Shown here in pieces: positions 41,395-50,132 of a stretch of 64,000 nt of DNA; position 1 is the stretch's first letter, and every line of letters starts with the position of its first letter. The translations under genes were made by a program, and so were the position numbers. The notes below the pieces were generated by a model. That model saw only the letters and a program-made list of their open reading frames with translations. It ran no database searches and was not told where the DNA came from. The stretch comes from Gemmatimonadota bacterium (lineage in GTDB: Bacteria; JAAXHH01): positions 541,911 through 605,910 of the forward strand of contig VXMB01000009.1 in NCBI GenBank assembly GCA_009841265.1, in the 5' to 3' direction.

Positions 41395-42408
41395 ATGAAT
41401 CGTCCGCCGGAAGCATACATCCATGTCGATGAAAAATCCCTGCTGGCCTTCACGACGGCCTGTTTCGAGAAGGTTGGCCTGTCCGGCCATCATGCTTCGA
41501 TCATCAGCCGGCTGCTGGTAAACTCCGATCTCAGAGGCGTGCGCAGTCATGGGGTCCGCGCGGCATCCGGCTATACGCGGTCATTCGCCGAGGGGCATCA
41601 CAATCCACGGCCCAGTGTGCGGGTCATCGGCGAATCGCCGACTACGGTTACAGTGGACGGCGACGGCACGCTCGGGTACTGGCCCATGGTGGAGGCGACC
41701 GAAGGAGCGATCGCCAGGGCCCGCGAAACGGGCATGGGCATGGGACTGGCTCGACACATCGGCCATTACGGCTCGGCGGGCCACTACACCCGCATGTGCA
41801 TGGAGTCGGGCTGCATCGGATTCTCGGTCCAGGGTTACCGCAACATGGGGGATGCCCGCGGCCAGGATCCGAAACCGCAGATCGGTTACTTCGGCAATCC
41901 GCCGCTCTGCTTCGGCATGCCGGCGGGCGACGAACCGCCTATCGTGCAGGACGTAGCCACGCGCATCCTGGCCGATTACCAGCATTCGCCCGAATTCGAC
42001 GATCTCCTGTCCCGCATACCGGCCGCCTTCTTCAAGAGCATCGGTTACGGGGCGGTCGCCACGGTCCTGGGATGCGCGCTGGCCGGCGCCGCGTTGCCGG
42101 AGGCTGACGAAGTGCAGGCGCGGTGGCCCGGCGCAAGTCACGGCGGCATGGTTCTGGCCATTCACATCGAAACGGTGATTCCCGCGGGGGATTTCAAGAA
42201 GGAAGTGGATCGTTTCGTAAAGGATGTGAGAGAGACCTACGAGCCCATGCCGGGATATGACGAGGCCTTGCTGCCCGGCGCGATTGAAGAAGAACGTATG
42301 GCACTCCACCGGGAGCAGGGCATCCGGTTCGGCGAGATCGAACAGCGCACCGTACGGGAAATGAGCGAGCGGCTGGACGTACCGCTGCCCTGGAGTGATC
42401 AGGATTAA
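41395..42408 (+). CDS. Malate/L-lactate dehydrogenase-type (Ldh2) oxidoreductase (337 aa)
   Basis: NAD(P)-dependent 2-hydroxyacid or imine dehydrogenase of the Ldh2 family. Signatures are SDLRGVRSHGVRAASGYTRSF (residues about 44-64, with the catalytic His), GLARHIGHYGSAGHYTRMCMESGCIGF, and HGGMVLAIHIETVIP near residue 248. The usual nucleotide-binding Asn-rich loop is replaced by RNMGDARGQDPKPQIGYFGNPP. The ATG has AAGGA seven bases upstream. It could act on the aldehyde or acid handled by the preceding aldolase. The frame is open further upstream but the family begins at this start. Confidence 0.85.
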   Translation: MNRPPEAYIHVDEKSLLAFTTACFEKVGLSGHHASIISRLLVNSDLRGVRSHGVRAASGYTRSFAEGHHNPRPSVRVIGESPTTVTVDGDGTLGYWPMVEATEGAIARARETGMGMGLARHIGHYGSAGHYTRMCMESGCIGFSVQGYRNMGDARGQDPKPQIGYFGNPPLCFGMPAGDEPPIVQDVATRILADYQHSPEFDDLLSRIPAAFFKSIGYGAVATVLGCALAGAALPEADEVQARWPGASHGGMVLAIHIETVIPAGDFKKEVDRFVKDVRETYEPMPGYDEALLPGAIEEERMALHREQGIRFGEIEQRTVREMSERLDVPLPWSDQD

Positions 42409-42481
42409 CGTGTAGGTAACCGGTAGGTCAGAAAAACCGCTCACCGCGCGTAGTCTTCATTCAGTCGAGAGGGGAAACAAC

Positions 42482-43576
42482 GTGGCAAAGTACCGCGCAG
42501 GACTCATCGGATTGGGCTGGATGGGAATGCTTTACGATCTCGCGGAAAGGACCGGCGTGTGGGACGTGGATGATATCGATCGCCCCACGCCGGAACTGGA
42601 TATCCATCGGCGTTTCCTTTACCACGAAAACCCGGGTACGGAGGGTCTGCCGTCATCCTACGCGGAAGCCCTCTGGGACCGGCCGGAGATCGACCTGATC
42701 GCCGCAGCGGACAGGGATGTGAAGCGGCTTCGCGCCTTCCGGAAACGGTACGGCGTCGTGTCCCTCTATGACGACGCCGGGGACATGCTGGCCATCGAAC
42801 GGCCGGATATCGTATCCGTCGCGACGAACACTAAACATCGCGCTGATCTCACCTGTCTCGCCGTACATCACGGAGCGAAAGGTATCTTCACCGAGAAGCC
42901 CATGGCCCATACCCTTGAGGAAGCGGACCGGATGGTGCGCACCTGCGCGGAAGCGGGCGTGCCGTTGAGTTGCGGGGCGATCGCCACCACCCATCCATCC
43001 TTCGCCCGTGCCGGCGCCCTGGTACGCGCTGGCGATATCGGGGAGGTGCTGTCGATCGAAGCGCCGGGACCCTTCGCTCAACACCAGAACTGGTCCTATT
43101 TCGTGGACAGCGTACCGGCCTGGGTAATCGGAACCGGCGATGAACCGCGGCGGGAATCGGGCAGCGACGAATTCACGGGACAGGGCATGATGGTGACCGA
43201 AAGCGGCCTCGTGGTGCATTTTCGCAAGGGCGCACCCGGCGTACGCCTGCACGGTAGCAAAGGCGACCTGGCTTACGACTTCCCCACGGGCTGGCAGCGA
43301 TGGGAAGCGATGGAGGTGGAAGGCCGGCCCTACCGGGTGGAGGTGCCCTGGCCGGGACCCCAGTTCGTGCCCCCCTATGGCGGGGTGTATTCGCTGAACG
43401 ACGTGATGGACTGCCTGGCGGGGAAGCTGGACGAGCCCAAGAACTCCGGCCGCAGGGTCGCCATGGCACTGGAAGTGGAGATCGCCTTGAAACTTTCCTC
43501 CGCGCGGGGCGGCGTGCGTGTCGACCTGCCCCTTGAAGACCGTTCGCTGGGGCTCAACTACGATTGGTTTCGGTAG
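42482..43576 (+). CDS. Gfo/Idh/MocA family oxidoreductase (364 aa)
   Basis: The Rossmann motif GLIGLGWMGMLYDLAE is at residues 7-22, the IVSVATNTKHRADLTCLAVHHGAKGIFTEKPMAHTLEEADRM region contains the intact EKP, and the C-terminal domain runs to ALKLSSARGG. An N-terminal insertion (residues 23-58, with DVDDIDRPTPELDIHRRF) precedes the second strand and is not typical. It starts with GTG, preceded by GAGAGGGGAAAC. Transcribed rightward after the Ldh2 gene and probably part of the same catabolic set. It converges on a class V PLP gene, nine bases between stops. Confidence 0.87.
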   Translation: MAKYRAGLIGLGWMGMLYDLAERTGVWDVDDIDRPTPELDIHRRFLYHENPGTEGLPSSYAEALWDRPEIDLIAAADRDVKRLRAFRKRYGVVSLYDDAGDMLAIERPDIVSVATNTKHRADLTCLAVHHGAKGIFTEKPMAHTLEEADRMVRTCAEAGVPLSCGAIATTHPSFARAGALVRAGDIGEVLSIEAPGPFAQHQNWSYFVDSVPAWVIGTGDEPRRESGSDEFTGQGMMVTESGLVVHFRKGAPGVRLHGSKGDLAYDFPTGWQRWEAMEVEGRPYRVEVPWPGPQFVPPYGGVYSLNDVMDCLAGKLDEPKNSGRRVAMALEVEIALKLSSARGGVRVDLPLEDRSLGLNYDWFR

Positions 43577-43585
43577 GCGGGTTCT

Positions 43586-44758
43586 TCAGGCGTTCGACCC
43601 CTCTCGCTGTATCCTCCGGATCCCCGTCGTCAGCCGCTTCAGGTCTTCGTCCGAATTGAACACGTGGGTCGAAACACGGGTGCTTTCCGCCGCGAATTCG
43701 AGCGGGGAGACCAGCACCTTCTCCTGCTGTTGCAGGCTCTCCGACAGGGGTCCCGCCTCCAGGCCCGGCACGTGGAAAGTAACGATTCCCGATGAATCGT
43801 CGTAGGACGCCGGCGTTTCCAGAACGAGTCCCGGGACCTCGAGCAAGGCGGCCTTCATCCGGTCGGTGTACGCCGAGATGCCAGCGAAAATCGCTTCCCA
43901 TCCCAGCCCTTCCCAGATATCCAGGGCCTTGCCGAATCCGGCCTGGTCCGGCACGCTCCGCGTGGCGAACTCGAAACGCCGGGCTTCATCGTGCAGGTCC
44001 ATGTGGCCTTCCTGGTCGAAGGACTTCTGCGAGTGCGACCCGATCCAGCTCGGCTTGAGCCAATCGATCCGGTCCCGGCGGATGAACAGGCCCCCGGTGC
44101 CCTGCGGCGCCATGGTGTACTTGTGCCCGCAGAAGCTGTAGAAGTCGCAGTCCAGCGCGCGCACGTCGATCGGTATGGCCCCGAAGGACTGCGCGCCGTC
44201 GAAGAGGACGGGCGTGTCTTTCCCGTGGGCCAGGTCGCAGATCGCCCGGCCCGGCAAGCGCAGACCCGTGCGTCTCGAGACATGGCTGACGCTGACGAGC
44301 CGCGTGCGGCCGTCGATCAGCCGGTCCATCTCCTCAAGCGTTCTGCCGAGGTCGTTATACATCGGCGCGAACCGGAGTTCCACGTCGTACCGCCCGGTCA
44401 GGTTGTACCAGGTCAGCCGGTTGCCCGGATGCTCGTGGTCGGTGAGCAGTACGTTGTCGCCCGGTTTCCAGTCGATGCCGTTGGCCACGATGTTGATGCC
44501 GATCGTGGTATTCTCCGTCATGACGATCTCTTCCGGTGTGGCGTTGACGGTACGGGCGACCTTGCCCCTGATATCCCGCTTCAGTTCCTCGATCCGCCCG
44601 GCGACAAAGGGCAGTGCGGGGCCCCGGCTTTGGAACTTCAGCCAGTGGACGACTTCATCGACGACGGGGTTCAGTTTGGGAGAAAACCCGCTGGTCTGGA
44701 AATACGCGTATCCATCCAGGTCGGGCAGCATGGCCCGCACGTCTGCGGTCAGTGACAT
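43586..44758 (-). CDS. Class V aminotransferase-fold PLP enzyme (390 aa)
   Basis: Cysteine desulfurase/isopenicillin-N-epimerase-like PLP enzyme. The Schiff-base lysine lies in FYSFCGHKYTMAPQGTGGLF, the cofactor-ring Asp in VLFDGAQSFGAIPIDV, and YFQTSGFSPKLNPVVDE at the N-terminus is the usual opening. EEIVMTENTTIGINIVANGIDWKPGDNVLLTDHEHPGNRL is the hallmark of the epimerase-like branch. No Cys-containing persulfide loop is evident at the usual place, so sulfur mobilisation is unlikely. The start is ATG 44758, about 96 bases after a predicted transcription start. Confidence 0.87.
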   Translation of the reverse strand: MSLTADVRAMLPDLDGYAYFQTSGFSPKLNPVVDEVVHWLKFQSRGPALPFVAGRIEELKRDIRGKVARTVNATPEEIVMTENTTIGINIVANGIDWKPGDNVLLTDHEHPGNRLTWYNLTGRYDVELRFAPMYNDLGRTLEEMDRLIDGRTRLVSVSHVSRRTGLRLPGRAICDLAHGKDTPVLFDGAQSFGAIPIDVRALDCDFYSFCGHKYTMAPQGTGGLFIRRDRIDWLKPSWIGSHSQKSFDQEGHMDLHDEARRFEFATRSVPDQAGFGKALDIWEGLGWEAIFAGISAYTDRMKAALLEVPGLVLETPASYDDSSGIVTFHVPGLEAGPLSESLQQQEKVLVSPLEFAAESTRVSTHVFNSDEDLKRLTTGIRRIQREGSNA

Positions 44759-44860
44759 GGACCTAATTCCTTGTGGATTCGGGTGGCATTTCGTGGTCCG
44801 GCCTCATTCTGGTCGGTATGGAGGATGGATATTGCAGCATCCAGCCCTGATCGTCGTGAA

Positions 44861-44889
44861 ATGGTAGGGTTGCCTGCGGAACCTGTCAA
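44861..44889 (-). promoter_or_regulatory. Promoter of the class V PLP gene
   Basis: Leftward TTGACA (44889-44884), 17 bp, TACCAT (44866-44861). Perfect -35 and a four-of-six -10. Start predicted near 44854. Confidence 0.6.
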
Positions 44890-44900
44890 TTGAATTGGGC

Positions 44901-44928
44901 TTGACGCCTGCGTCCGTTGGGTTAATTT
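44901..44928 (+). promoter_or_regulatory. Promoter of the GH43/32-like gene
   Basis: Rightward TTGACG (44901-44906), 16 bp, TAATTT (44923-44928), back-to-back with the leftward promoter 12 bp away. The leader to GTG 44992 would be about 57 bases. Confidence 0.4.
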
Positions 44929-44991
44929 GCTCGCACTTCCTCGCTCCATCGCGATCCAGGGCCGGATAATCCATGCCACGGAGTACCTGAC

Positions 44992-45918
44992 GTGTACAGA
45001 CTCGAGGGCCACCGCATCGGCGATGCATGGTATTTTGCCGACGGCGCAACTGTCCATGCCTGGTTTCTCGCCATGCCCCTGGATCGAAAAGCCGGCTGGA
45101 GAATCGACCACTGCGTTTCCGATGACTTGAAGCACTGGCAATACGAGGGTACTGCCCTCGAACCGGGTCCACCGGACGCGTGGGACGGCAAGTCCCTGGC
45201 GACCGGCAGCGTCATCCGGCACGACGGGCAGTACTGGATGGCCTATACCGGCCACAAGCACGAGACCGCCTTTGTCCAGCGCGTGGGCATGGCCGTTTCC
45301 GATGACCTGGATACCTGGCGCAAACTCCCCGAAAACCCCACCTCGGTGGCCAACCCCGCGTACTACGAGATCGAATCGAGCGGCCAGCGCCAGCTCACCC
45401 ACTGGCGGGACCCCTTCCTCCTGGACACGGGCGACAGTGTCCTCCAGTATGTCTGCGCGCGGCGCACCGACGGGGACGTGGCCGAACGGGGCAGTGTCGG
45501 CATCGCCCGGTCGACAGACATGATCCACTGGGAATGCCTCCCGCCGCCGGAACACGACCGGATGACCGAGGAAATGGAAGTGCCTCAGGTTTATTTCATC
45601 GAAGGCCGCTTGTATCTCGTCTTCTGTACCCACGACTTCTGGCTGTCGCCTTCCTTCAGGGACCGGTTCCCCGGCCATGTCTTCAGAAGCACCGACTATG
45701 CCATGGTGGGCGATTCGCCGCTGGGTCCGTTCCGGATCCACGGCACGGGCGAGATCATGCCCGAAGCGCCGCCCGGCCGCTTCTATGCCAGTCAGTTCAT
45801 CGAGCACGACGGTAGTTGGTTCCTGCTGGGTACCGAGGGCCTGGACGCGGAGAGCGGCATTTCGGACCCTCTGCCGGTCGTAGCGGATGAATCGGGTATA
45901 CATGTGGCCAGAGGTTGA
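44992..45918 (+). CDS. GH43/GH32-like five-bladed propeller protein (308 aa)
   Basis: Glycoside hydrolase-like propeller: HAWFLAMPLDRKAGWRIDHCVSDDLKHWQYEGTAL near the start, repeated blades with SDDLDTWRKLPENP and STDMIHWECLPPP, WRDPFLLDTGDSVLQYVCAR with the Asp of the RDP motif, and EVPQVYFIEGRLYLVFCTHDFW with the Glu of the acid/base. No signal peptide, so probably a cytoplasmic oligosaccharide hydrolase or phosphorylase. It starts with GTG, with GGAG eight bases upstream. It runs 45 bases ahead of the PfkB kinase gene, consistent with sugar release followed by phosphorylation. Confidence 0.78.
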   Translation: MYRLEGHRIGDAWYFADGATVHAWFLAMPLDRKAGWRIDHCVSDDLKHWQYEGTALEPGPPDAWDGKSLATGSVIRHDGQYWMAYTGHKHETAFVQRVGMAVSDDLDTWRKLPENPTSVANPAYYEIESSGQRQLTHWRDPFLLDTGDSVLQYVCARRTDGDVAERGSVGIARSTDMIHWECLPPPEHDRMTEEMEVPQVYFIEGRLYLVFCTHDFWLSPSFRDRFPGHVFRSTDYAMVGDSPLGPFRIHGTGEIMPEAPPGRFYASQFIEHDGSWFLLGTEGLDAESGISDPLPVVADESGIHVARG

Positions 45919-45963
45919 TTGAAGACAGGTTGATTGGCGAGAAGAAGATACGGGAAAAAGTAT

Positions 45964-46893
45964 ATGGCTCATGACGTCGTCGGCGTGGGATGCGCCTGCC
46001 TGGACTTCCTGGGTATCGTGCCCCACCTGCCGGACCAGGACGACCAGGTCTGGATGAGCGACTCAACCCAGCAAGGCGGCGGGATGGTCTCCACCGCGCT
46101 GGTCACGCTTTCCAGGCTGGGGGTGTCCACCGCCTTCGTGGGCAAAGTCGGAAACGACATGGCGGGCCGCGCCGTAAAGCAGGAATTCGACGAGTACAGG
46201 GTCGACTCGGCCCATTTGGTCGTGGAGGCCGGTGCAACGACCCCCGTCAGCATGATTCTCGTCGATGAATCGACCGGGCAGCGAACCATTATGGCCGGCG
46301 GGACGACTGTTGAAATGTCCCCTTCTGAAATACCCACCGGAATGATCACCGCCGCCAGGTACCTTCATCTCGACACCACGGGACGTCAGGCCGCACTGGC
46401 CGCCGCGGAAATCGCACGCAATGCCGGCGTGCCCGTGGTGCTGGACGCGGACAGCCTCTCCCGCCCGCAGGATATCGAGGATCTGCTTCGGTCTACGGAT
46501 TACCTGATTGCTTCACGGGTGTTCGCAGAAGCGCTGACCGGCAGGGCCGATCCGGTAGAGGCCGCGAAGTCCCTGGCCTGTTACGGATCGTCCGTAACGG
46601 TCGTAACTCATGGAGAAGAAGGAAGTTACACGCTGTCAGGCGGCCGGTTATTCCACACGCCGGCGTTCCCCGTGGAGGTCGTCGATACGACCGGCGCGGG
46701 CGACGTATACCACGGCGCATACACTTTCGGCCTGCTGCAGGAATGGAGTCTAGAGAAGACGGCGGTATTCTCATCGGCCGTCGCCGCCTTGAGCTGCACC
46801 CGGCTCGGGGGACGAACCGGGATTCCGGACTTAAACCGCTCGATGGATTTCCTAAGGGGACGTGGCGCGGAGCACTTCAACGACGGGGACTAG
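45964..46893 (+). CDS. PfkB family carbohydrate kinase (309 aa)
   Basis: Ribokinase-fold sugar kinase. The N-terminal GVGCACLDFLGIVPHLPDQDDQVWMSDSTQQGGGMVSTALVTLSRLG contains the first PfkB signature (GG then AxxLxxLG). The second signature VDTTGAGDVYHGAYTFGL holds the catalytic Asp in GAGD and the anion hole. GKVGNDMAGRAV is also typical. The phosphate acceptor sugar cannot be told; the gene before it suggests one released from an oligosaccharide. The frame is open to a TTG at 45934, but ATG 45964 with GGGAAA upstream is preferred. Confidence 0.9.
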   Translation: MAHDVVGVGCACLDFLGIVPHLPDQDDQVWMSDSTQQGGGMVSTALVTLSRLGVSTAFVGKVGNDMAGRAVKQEFDEYRVDSAHLVVEAGATTPVSMILVDESTGQRTIMAGGTTVEMSPSEIPTGMITAARYLHLDTTGRQAALAAAEIARNAGVPVVLDADSLSRPQDIEDLLRSTDYLIASRVFAEALTGRADPVEAAKSLACYGSSVTVVTHGEEGSYTLSGGRLFHTPAFPVEVVDTTGAGDVYHGAYTFGLLQEWSLEKTAVFSSAVAALSCTRLGGRTGIPDLNRSMDFLRGRGAEHFNDGD

Positions 46894-46926
46894 CTGCGTC
46901 GACGAGTGAATTGATCCAACGAGGTC

Positions 46927-46955
46927 CCGGCCGGCAGCAAAACCGGCCGGCAGCA
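46927..46955. repeat. 13 bp direct repeat with self-complementary core between convergent genes
   Basis: CCGGCCGGCAGCA occurs at 46927-46939 and 46943-46955. Because CCGGCCGG is its own reverse complement, the two copies can pair as an 8 bp stem with an 8-base loop. It lies between the convergent kinase and Tat-exported enzyme genes and lacks a T-run. Confidence 0.45.
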
Positions 46956-46996
46956 CCACCGCGGCAGCACCGACCGGCGTCAGCCCCAGCCGACGG

Positions 46997-48352
46997 CTAC
47001 AGTATTTCCTTCATCACTTCGATCAGTCGATCGATCTCCGCCGGCGTGTTGTAGAAGTGGGTGGAAACCCGTATCATGTCGTGGGAGCGTCTCTGGTCCC
47101 GGCTCACGACGATGCCGGCCTTTCCTCGGAGGATGCCTCGAAGAAGCGAGGTGTCCCATCCCTCGACGCCGAAGGAAGTGATGCCCGGACTCGACAGCGC
47201 ATGATCCGTGGAGGTCCCCAGGCTGATTCCGGGCATCTCCATTAGTTGTTCCTTCAGATAGTCGGACAACATGCGGTCGCGGGCGTAAATCGCGTCCATA
47301 CCAATGGAATCGAGAAAATCCAACGCGGTTTTTATCGCGGCCCGGATGGGTCTCTCGTACGTGCCGTGGGGGCCAATGCGCCAGAGTTGCTGTTCCCGGT
47401 CGTCCCACGGGCCGTTGCCGTCGGACGTGGGCCAGAAGGTCTCCTGAAATCCCTCCCGAACGTACAGACAACCGGTGCCGGAGGGGGTCAGCGCCCACTT
47501 GTGGAGGCTCGTGGCGAAGAGATCGCACCCCATCTCATGCAGGTTGACGGGGGTCATTCCGGGTGCCTGGGCGCCGTCTACCGCCGACACGATATCCTTC
47601 TCGCGGGCCATGTCGCACAGTTCTTTGACGGGGTAGAGCAGGCCGGGGCCGCGGGTGACGTGGCAGAAGAAAACCACTCTCGTCCTCGGGGTCAGCGCCT
47701 GTTCGAACAGATCCACCACTTCCTGTTTGCTCTTCGGAGGACTGGGGATCTGAACCTGGTTGACCTGAATGCCGAATCGCCGGGCACGGCGCGTCCACGG
47801 CTGGATGCCTGCGATGTGCTCATCCGAAGTCATGAGCACTTCGTCCCCCGGTTCCATCCGAATCCCGTTCGCGATGACGCTCAGTCCTTGCGTAGCGTTC
47901 CGGGTCAGCACCATTTCACGCTCGTCCGCTCCCAGAAACCGGGCGGCCGTCTTCCGGCTTGCCTCCACTTCGTCCCACAGTCGGGACCTTCCCTCACTGC
48001 CGGCTTCCGCGAGATACACGTACCCGTCGTAGACCGCCTGCGTGACCGGTTTCGGACACAGCCCAAGGGTCCCGTTGTTCAGATAGATGGTATCGGGATT
48101 CAGGTGAAACTGCGCGCGGACCTTCTCCCAGTAGGCTTCGTCGTCGATCGTGGCGGGCGGACCGGAGGGAGACGCTTCGCTTTCCTGCGCGAACGCCGTC
48201 GCATCCCACATCGAGGTCGCCGCCACACCGGCCGCCGCCGCGAGACCGCCCTTGAGAAACCGTCGCCGGCTTCCCGTGTCGCCCATCGCAGTGCCGTCCG
48301 ATTCCATCCGGCCGATCGACGCTTCGTCTGCAGGACCTTCGTTGCGATTCAT
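46997..48352 (-). CDS. Tat-exported class V aminotransferase-fold PLP enzyme (451 aa)
   Basis: The N-terminus has a twin-arginine signal: SRRRFLK at residues 28-34, a hydrophobic AAAAGVAATSM stretch, and cleavage likely after AFA at about 55. The mature part is an isopenicillin-N-epimerase-like PLP enzyme: the Schiff-base lysine lies in FATSLHKWALTPSGTGCLY, the cofactor Asp in IVSAVDGAQAPGMTP, and MVLTRNATQGLSVIANGI is typical. Export through Tat fits folding with PLP in the cytoplasm before transport. AGGAG is seven bases before the ATG. It starts four bases after the stop of the LamG gene, so the two exported proteins form an operon. Confidence 0.88.
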   Translation of the reverse strand: MNRNEGPADEASIGRMESDGTAMGDTGSRRRFLKGGLAAAAGVAATSMWDATAFAQESEASPSGPPATIDDEAYWEKVRAQFHLNPDTIYLNNGTLGLCPKPVTQAVYDGYVYLAEAGSEGRSRLWDEVEASRKTAARFLGADEREMVLTRNATQGLSVIANGIRMEPGDEVLMTSDEHIAGIQPWTRRARRFGIQVNQVQIPSPPKSKQEVVDLFEQALTPRTRVVFFCHVTRGPGLLYPVKELCDMAREKDIVSAVDGAQAPGMTPVNLHEMGCDLFATSLHKWALTPSGTGCLYVREGFQETFWPTSDGNGPWDDREQQLWRIGPHGTYERPIRAAIKTALDFLDSIGMDAIYARDRMLSDYLKEQLMEMPGISLGTSTDHALSSPGITSFGVEGWDTSLLRGILRGKAGIVVSRDQRRSHDMIRVSTHFYNTPAEIDRLIEVMKEIL

Positions 48353-48356
48353 GCGG

Positions 48357-49769
48357 TTACTCCTGTGCCTCTTCGAAAATGGTTTCGATCTCCCGGTGGC
48401 TCAGCGGGCGGTTATACAGTCTGACGTCGTCCAGGTCCAGGCGCGACAGGTTCCATCCGCTCCCGAAGGTAGCGAAGGTCAGCCACATGCGGCCCAGTTC
48501 GATGTACCGGTAGGGATTCGGCGTTATCTGTTCCACGGAAAGTACCCCATTGACGTAGATTTTCTGATCCATGAGTCCGTCAGGCCGGGTATTCAACGTC
48601 GCGGCCACGAATGTCCAGGCATCGGGTGCGGGCGCCGATTCGGTCATCACTTCCCACTGGGTCGCCACGTCGTCCACGCGGAATCCGACCTTCCCCTCCT
48701 GTATCGACATGGAATAGGGGTCCTGTCCCCAGGCGCCGTCACCGTACCAGAGTACCTGGCTGTACTCGCTATCGGTATCGAATCCCCGTATCCAGCACGT
48801 AATGGTCAGGTAGTGGAGAAGGTCGAGCGACGGGTTTTTGACCACCGCCCAGTCCTCGTTGCCGTCAAATCGAAGCGCCCCTCCCCTTCTACCTTCTATG
48901 TGCTCAGGCTGTCCCATCACGATAGTCTTCAGTCCACTGGCCGACACGTCGTGCATTTCGGCCGTCTCCATGGGCCAGTGGGCCACGAGAGCGTCTGCAA
49001 CCGATGACTTCGGCGGATCCGGCACTTCGATGCCCGGCAGGGCCGGAGGCTGCCATCCGTTCTCCCGGGTCAGGGCCAGTATGGCCTCCGGTGAGAGCGT
49101 TTCCGTGTAGATACGGACGTCGTCGATCACGCCCTTGAAGTAGAAATCCGGTTCACCCGAACCCTTGCGTCCGACGTAGACAGGTTCCTGCGGGTGCGGC
49201 GGGAAAGGCGCTTCGGCCTGATCATGAAGTTCACCGTCCATGTACAGCCGGTGTTCCTCGCCGTCGTGGGTAACGGCCAGGTGCCGCCAGACGGAGGTCC
49301 CGACAGGACGGGTAATCAGGGGATCGCGGCCCCGGCCCATGATGTGCCAGGTGGGCAATGGACCGAATGCGCTGAGTTGGAAGACGCGTCGTTCGCTGGA
49401 GCCGCCGCTGTCCTGCGTGATGACACCGTTGGTCCAGTACCGGGAGAATGCGTCGTCGTCGTATTTTACCCAGACCGACAGGGTGAAGGCCTCGCTGGAA
49501 AGAGCCGGAGGAGGCGCGACGCGGATATGGTCATTCTTTCCGTCGAAGGCAAAGGCCGCATTCGGCTGCCCGAACCGGTCTTCGGTGGAGACCGGACCGA
49601 ACAACTCGCCGTGATGCTCGTTTCCGCTCGTATCCCGAGCGTCGCCGTCGAACAGCAGTTCGAGGACCAGGTTGGATCGGTCGACCGTCGGCGACTGGGC
49701 CGCGGATACGCCCGGATGCGTGAGGAGAAGGAACAACGCGGTCATCATCAGAACGACGCGACTGGTCAT
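48357..49769 (-). CDS. Secreted protein with two LamG-like jellyroll domains (470 aa)
   Basis: Signal peptide MTSRVVLMMTALFLLLTHPG... cleaves near residue 24 (VSAAQS). Two concanavalin-like LamG domains follow: residues 35-240 (LVLELLFDGDARDTSGNEHHGELFG to GVIDDVRIYTETLSPEAI) and 262-470 (LVAHWPMETAEMHDVSASGL to LDLDDVRLYNRPLSHREIETIF). The closing DDVRIY and DDVRLYNRPLS motifs are typical. It probably binds carbohydrate at the cell surface or periplasm. It is the first gene of an operon with the Tat-exported PLP enzyme. Confidence 0.88.
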   Translation of the reverse strand: MTSRVVLMMTALFLLLTHPGVSAAQSPTVDRSNLVLELLFDGDARDTSGNEHHGELFGPVSTEDRFGQPNAAFAFDGKNDHIRVAPPPALSSEAFTLSVWVKYDDDAFSRYWTNGVITQDSGGSSERRVFQLSAFGPLPTWHIMGRGRDPLITRPVGTSVWRHLAVTHDGEEHRLYMDGELHDQAEAPFPPHPQEPVYVGRKGSGEPDFYFKGVIDDVRIYTETLSPEAILALTRENGWQPPALPGIEVPDPPKSSVADALVAHWPMETAEMHDVSASGLKTIVMGQPEHIEGRRGGALRFDGNEDWAVVKNPSLDLLHYLTITCWIRGFDTDSEYSQVLWYGDGAWGQDPYSMSIQEGKVGFRVDDVATQWEVMTESAPAPDAWTFVAATLNTRPDGLMDQKIYVNGVLSVEQITPNPYRYIELGRMWLTFATFGSGWNLSRLDLDDVRLYNRPLSHREIETIFEEAQE

Positions 49770-49912
49770 ACGGCCATTCCTTTCAAGCAGACTGGACCTG
49801 AGATTTCCGGGGTGACGACATTACTACCGGTACACGGACGGGGATGCACGACGACGGCAAACGCGGTGCGCATGGTGGTGCCCAAGCGCTTCCGAAGCGG
49901 TCCATGATCCGC

Positions 49913-49941
49913 TTGACGATGGCGGTCTGAAGCCATATCTT
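49913..49941 (+). promoter_or_regulatory. Promoter of the 582-residue gene
   Basis: TTGACG (49913-49918), 17 bp, TATCTT (49936-49941). Start predicted near 49948, giving an unusually long leader of about 185 bases. Confidence 0.55.
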
Positions 49942-49997
49942 CCTGTCGATCAACTAAACAGTACGGGAACGTAAATACAGTCCGTTCAATAAAATAG

Positions 49998-50018
49998 CCT
50001 GCCGATCGTACCGGCAGG
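49998..50018 (+). promoter_or_regulatory. Hairpin in the leader of the 50133 gene
   Basis: CCTGCCG (49998-50004) pairs with CGGCAGG (50012-50018) around a seven-base loop. There is no T-run after it on this strand, so it is not a simple terminator; on the other strand it is followed by CTATTTTATT and could end leftward transcripts. Confidence 0.35.
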
Positions 50019-50132
50019 TCTGGTTCCGGATCCAGGTCCGGAAGTGAACTGCGAAACTGGTTATATTCACTACTTCTACAACAGTCCATCCCAAAGTATT
50101 CATTCTTAAAAGGAAAGCCCAGGTTTCCATTC

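Larger units (their letters stand above)
49770..50132. other. Divergent intergenic region (363 bp)
   Basis: Separates the leftward LamG operon from the rightward gene at 50133. It carries a good rightward promoter (49913-49941) and, in the resulting long leader, a hairpin (49998-50018). The 50040-50130 part is AT-richer and holds GGAAAG and AGG before the start codon. No clear leftward promoter and no credible small gene or RNA are seen. Confidence 0.6.

Noticed and set aside
44749..46026. Minus-strand open frame of 425 codons over the GH43/32-like gene
   Set aside because: The forward frame shows propeller motifs and operon context; the reverse frame shows none.
47246..48424. Plus-strand open frame of 392 codons opposite the Tat-exported PLP enzyme
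   Set aside because: Antisense to a gene with a Tat signal, Schiff-base lysine and good ribosome-binding site.
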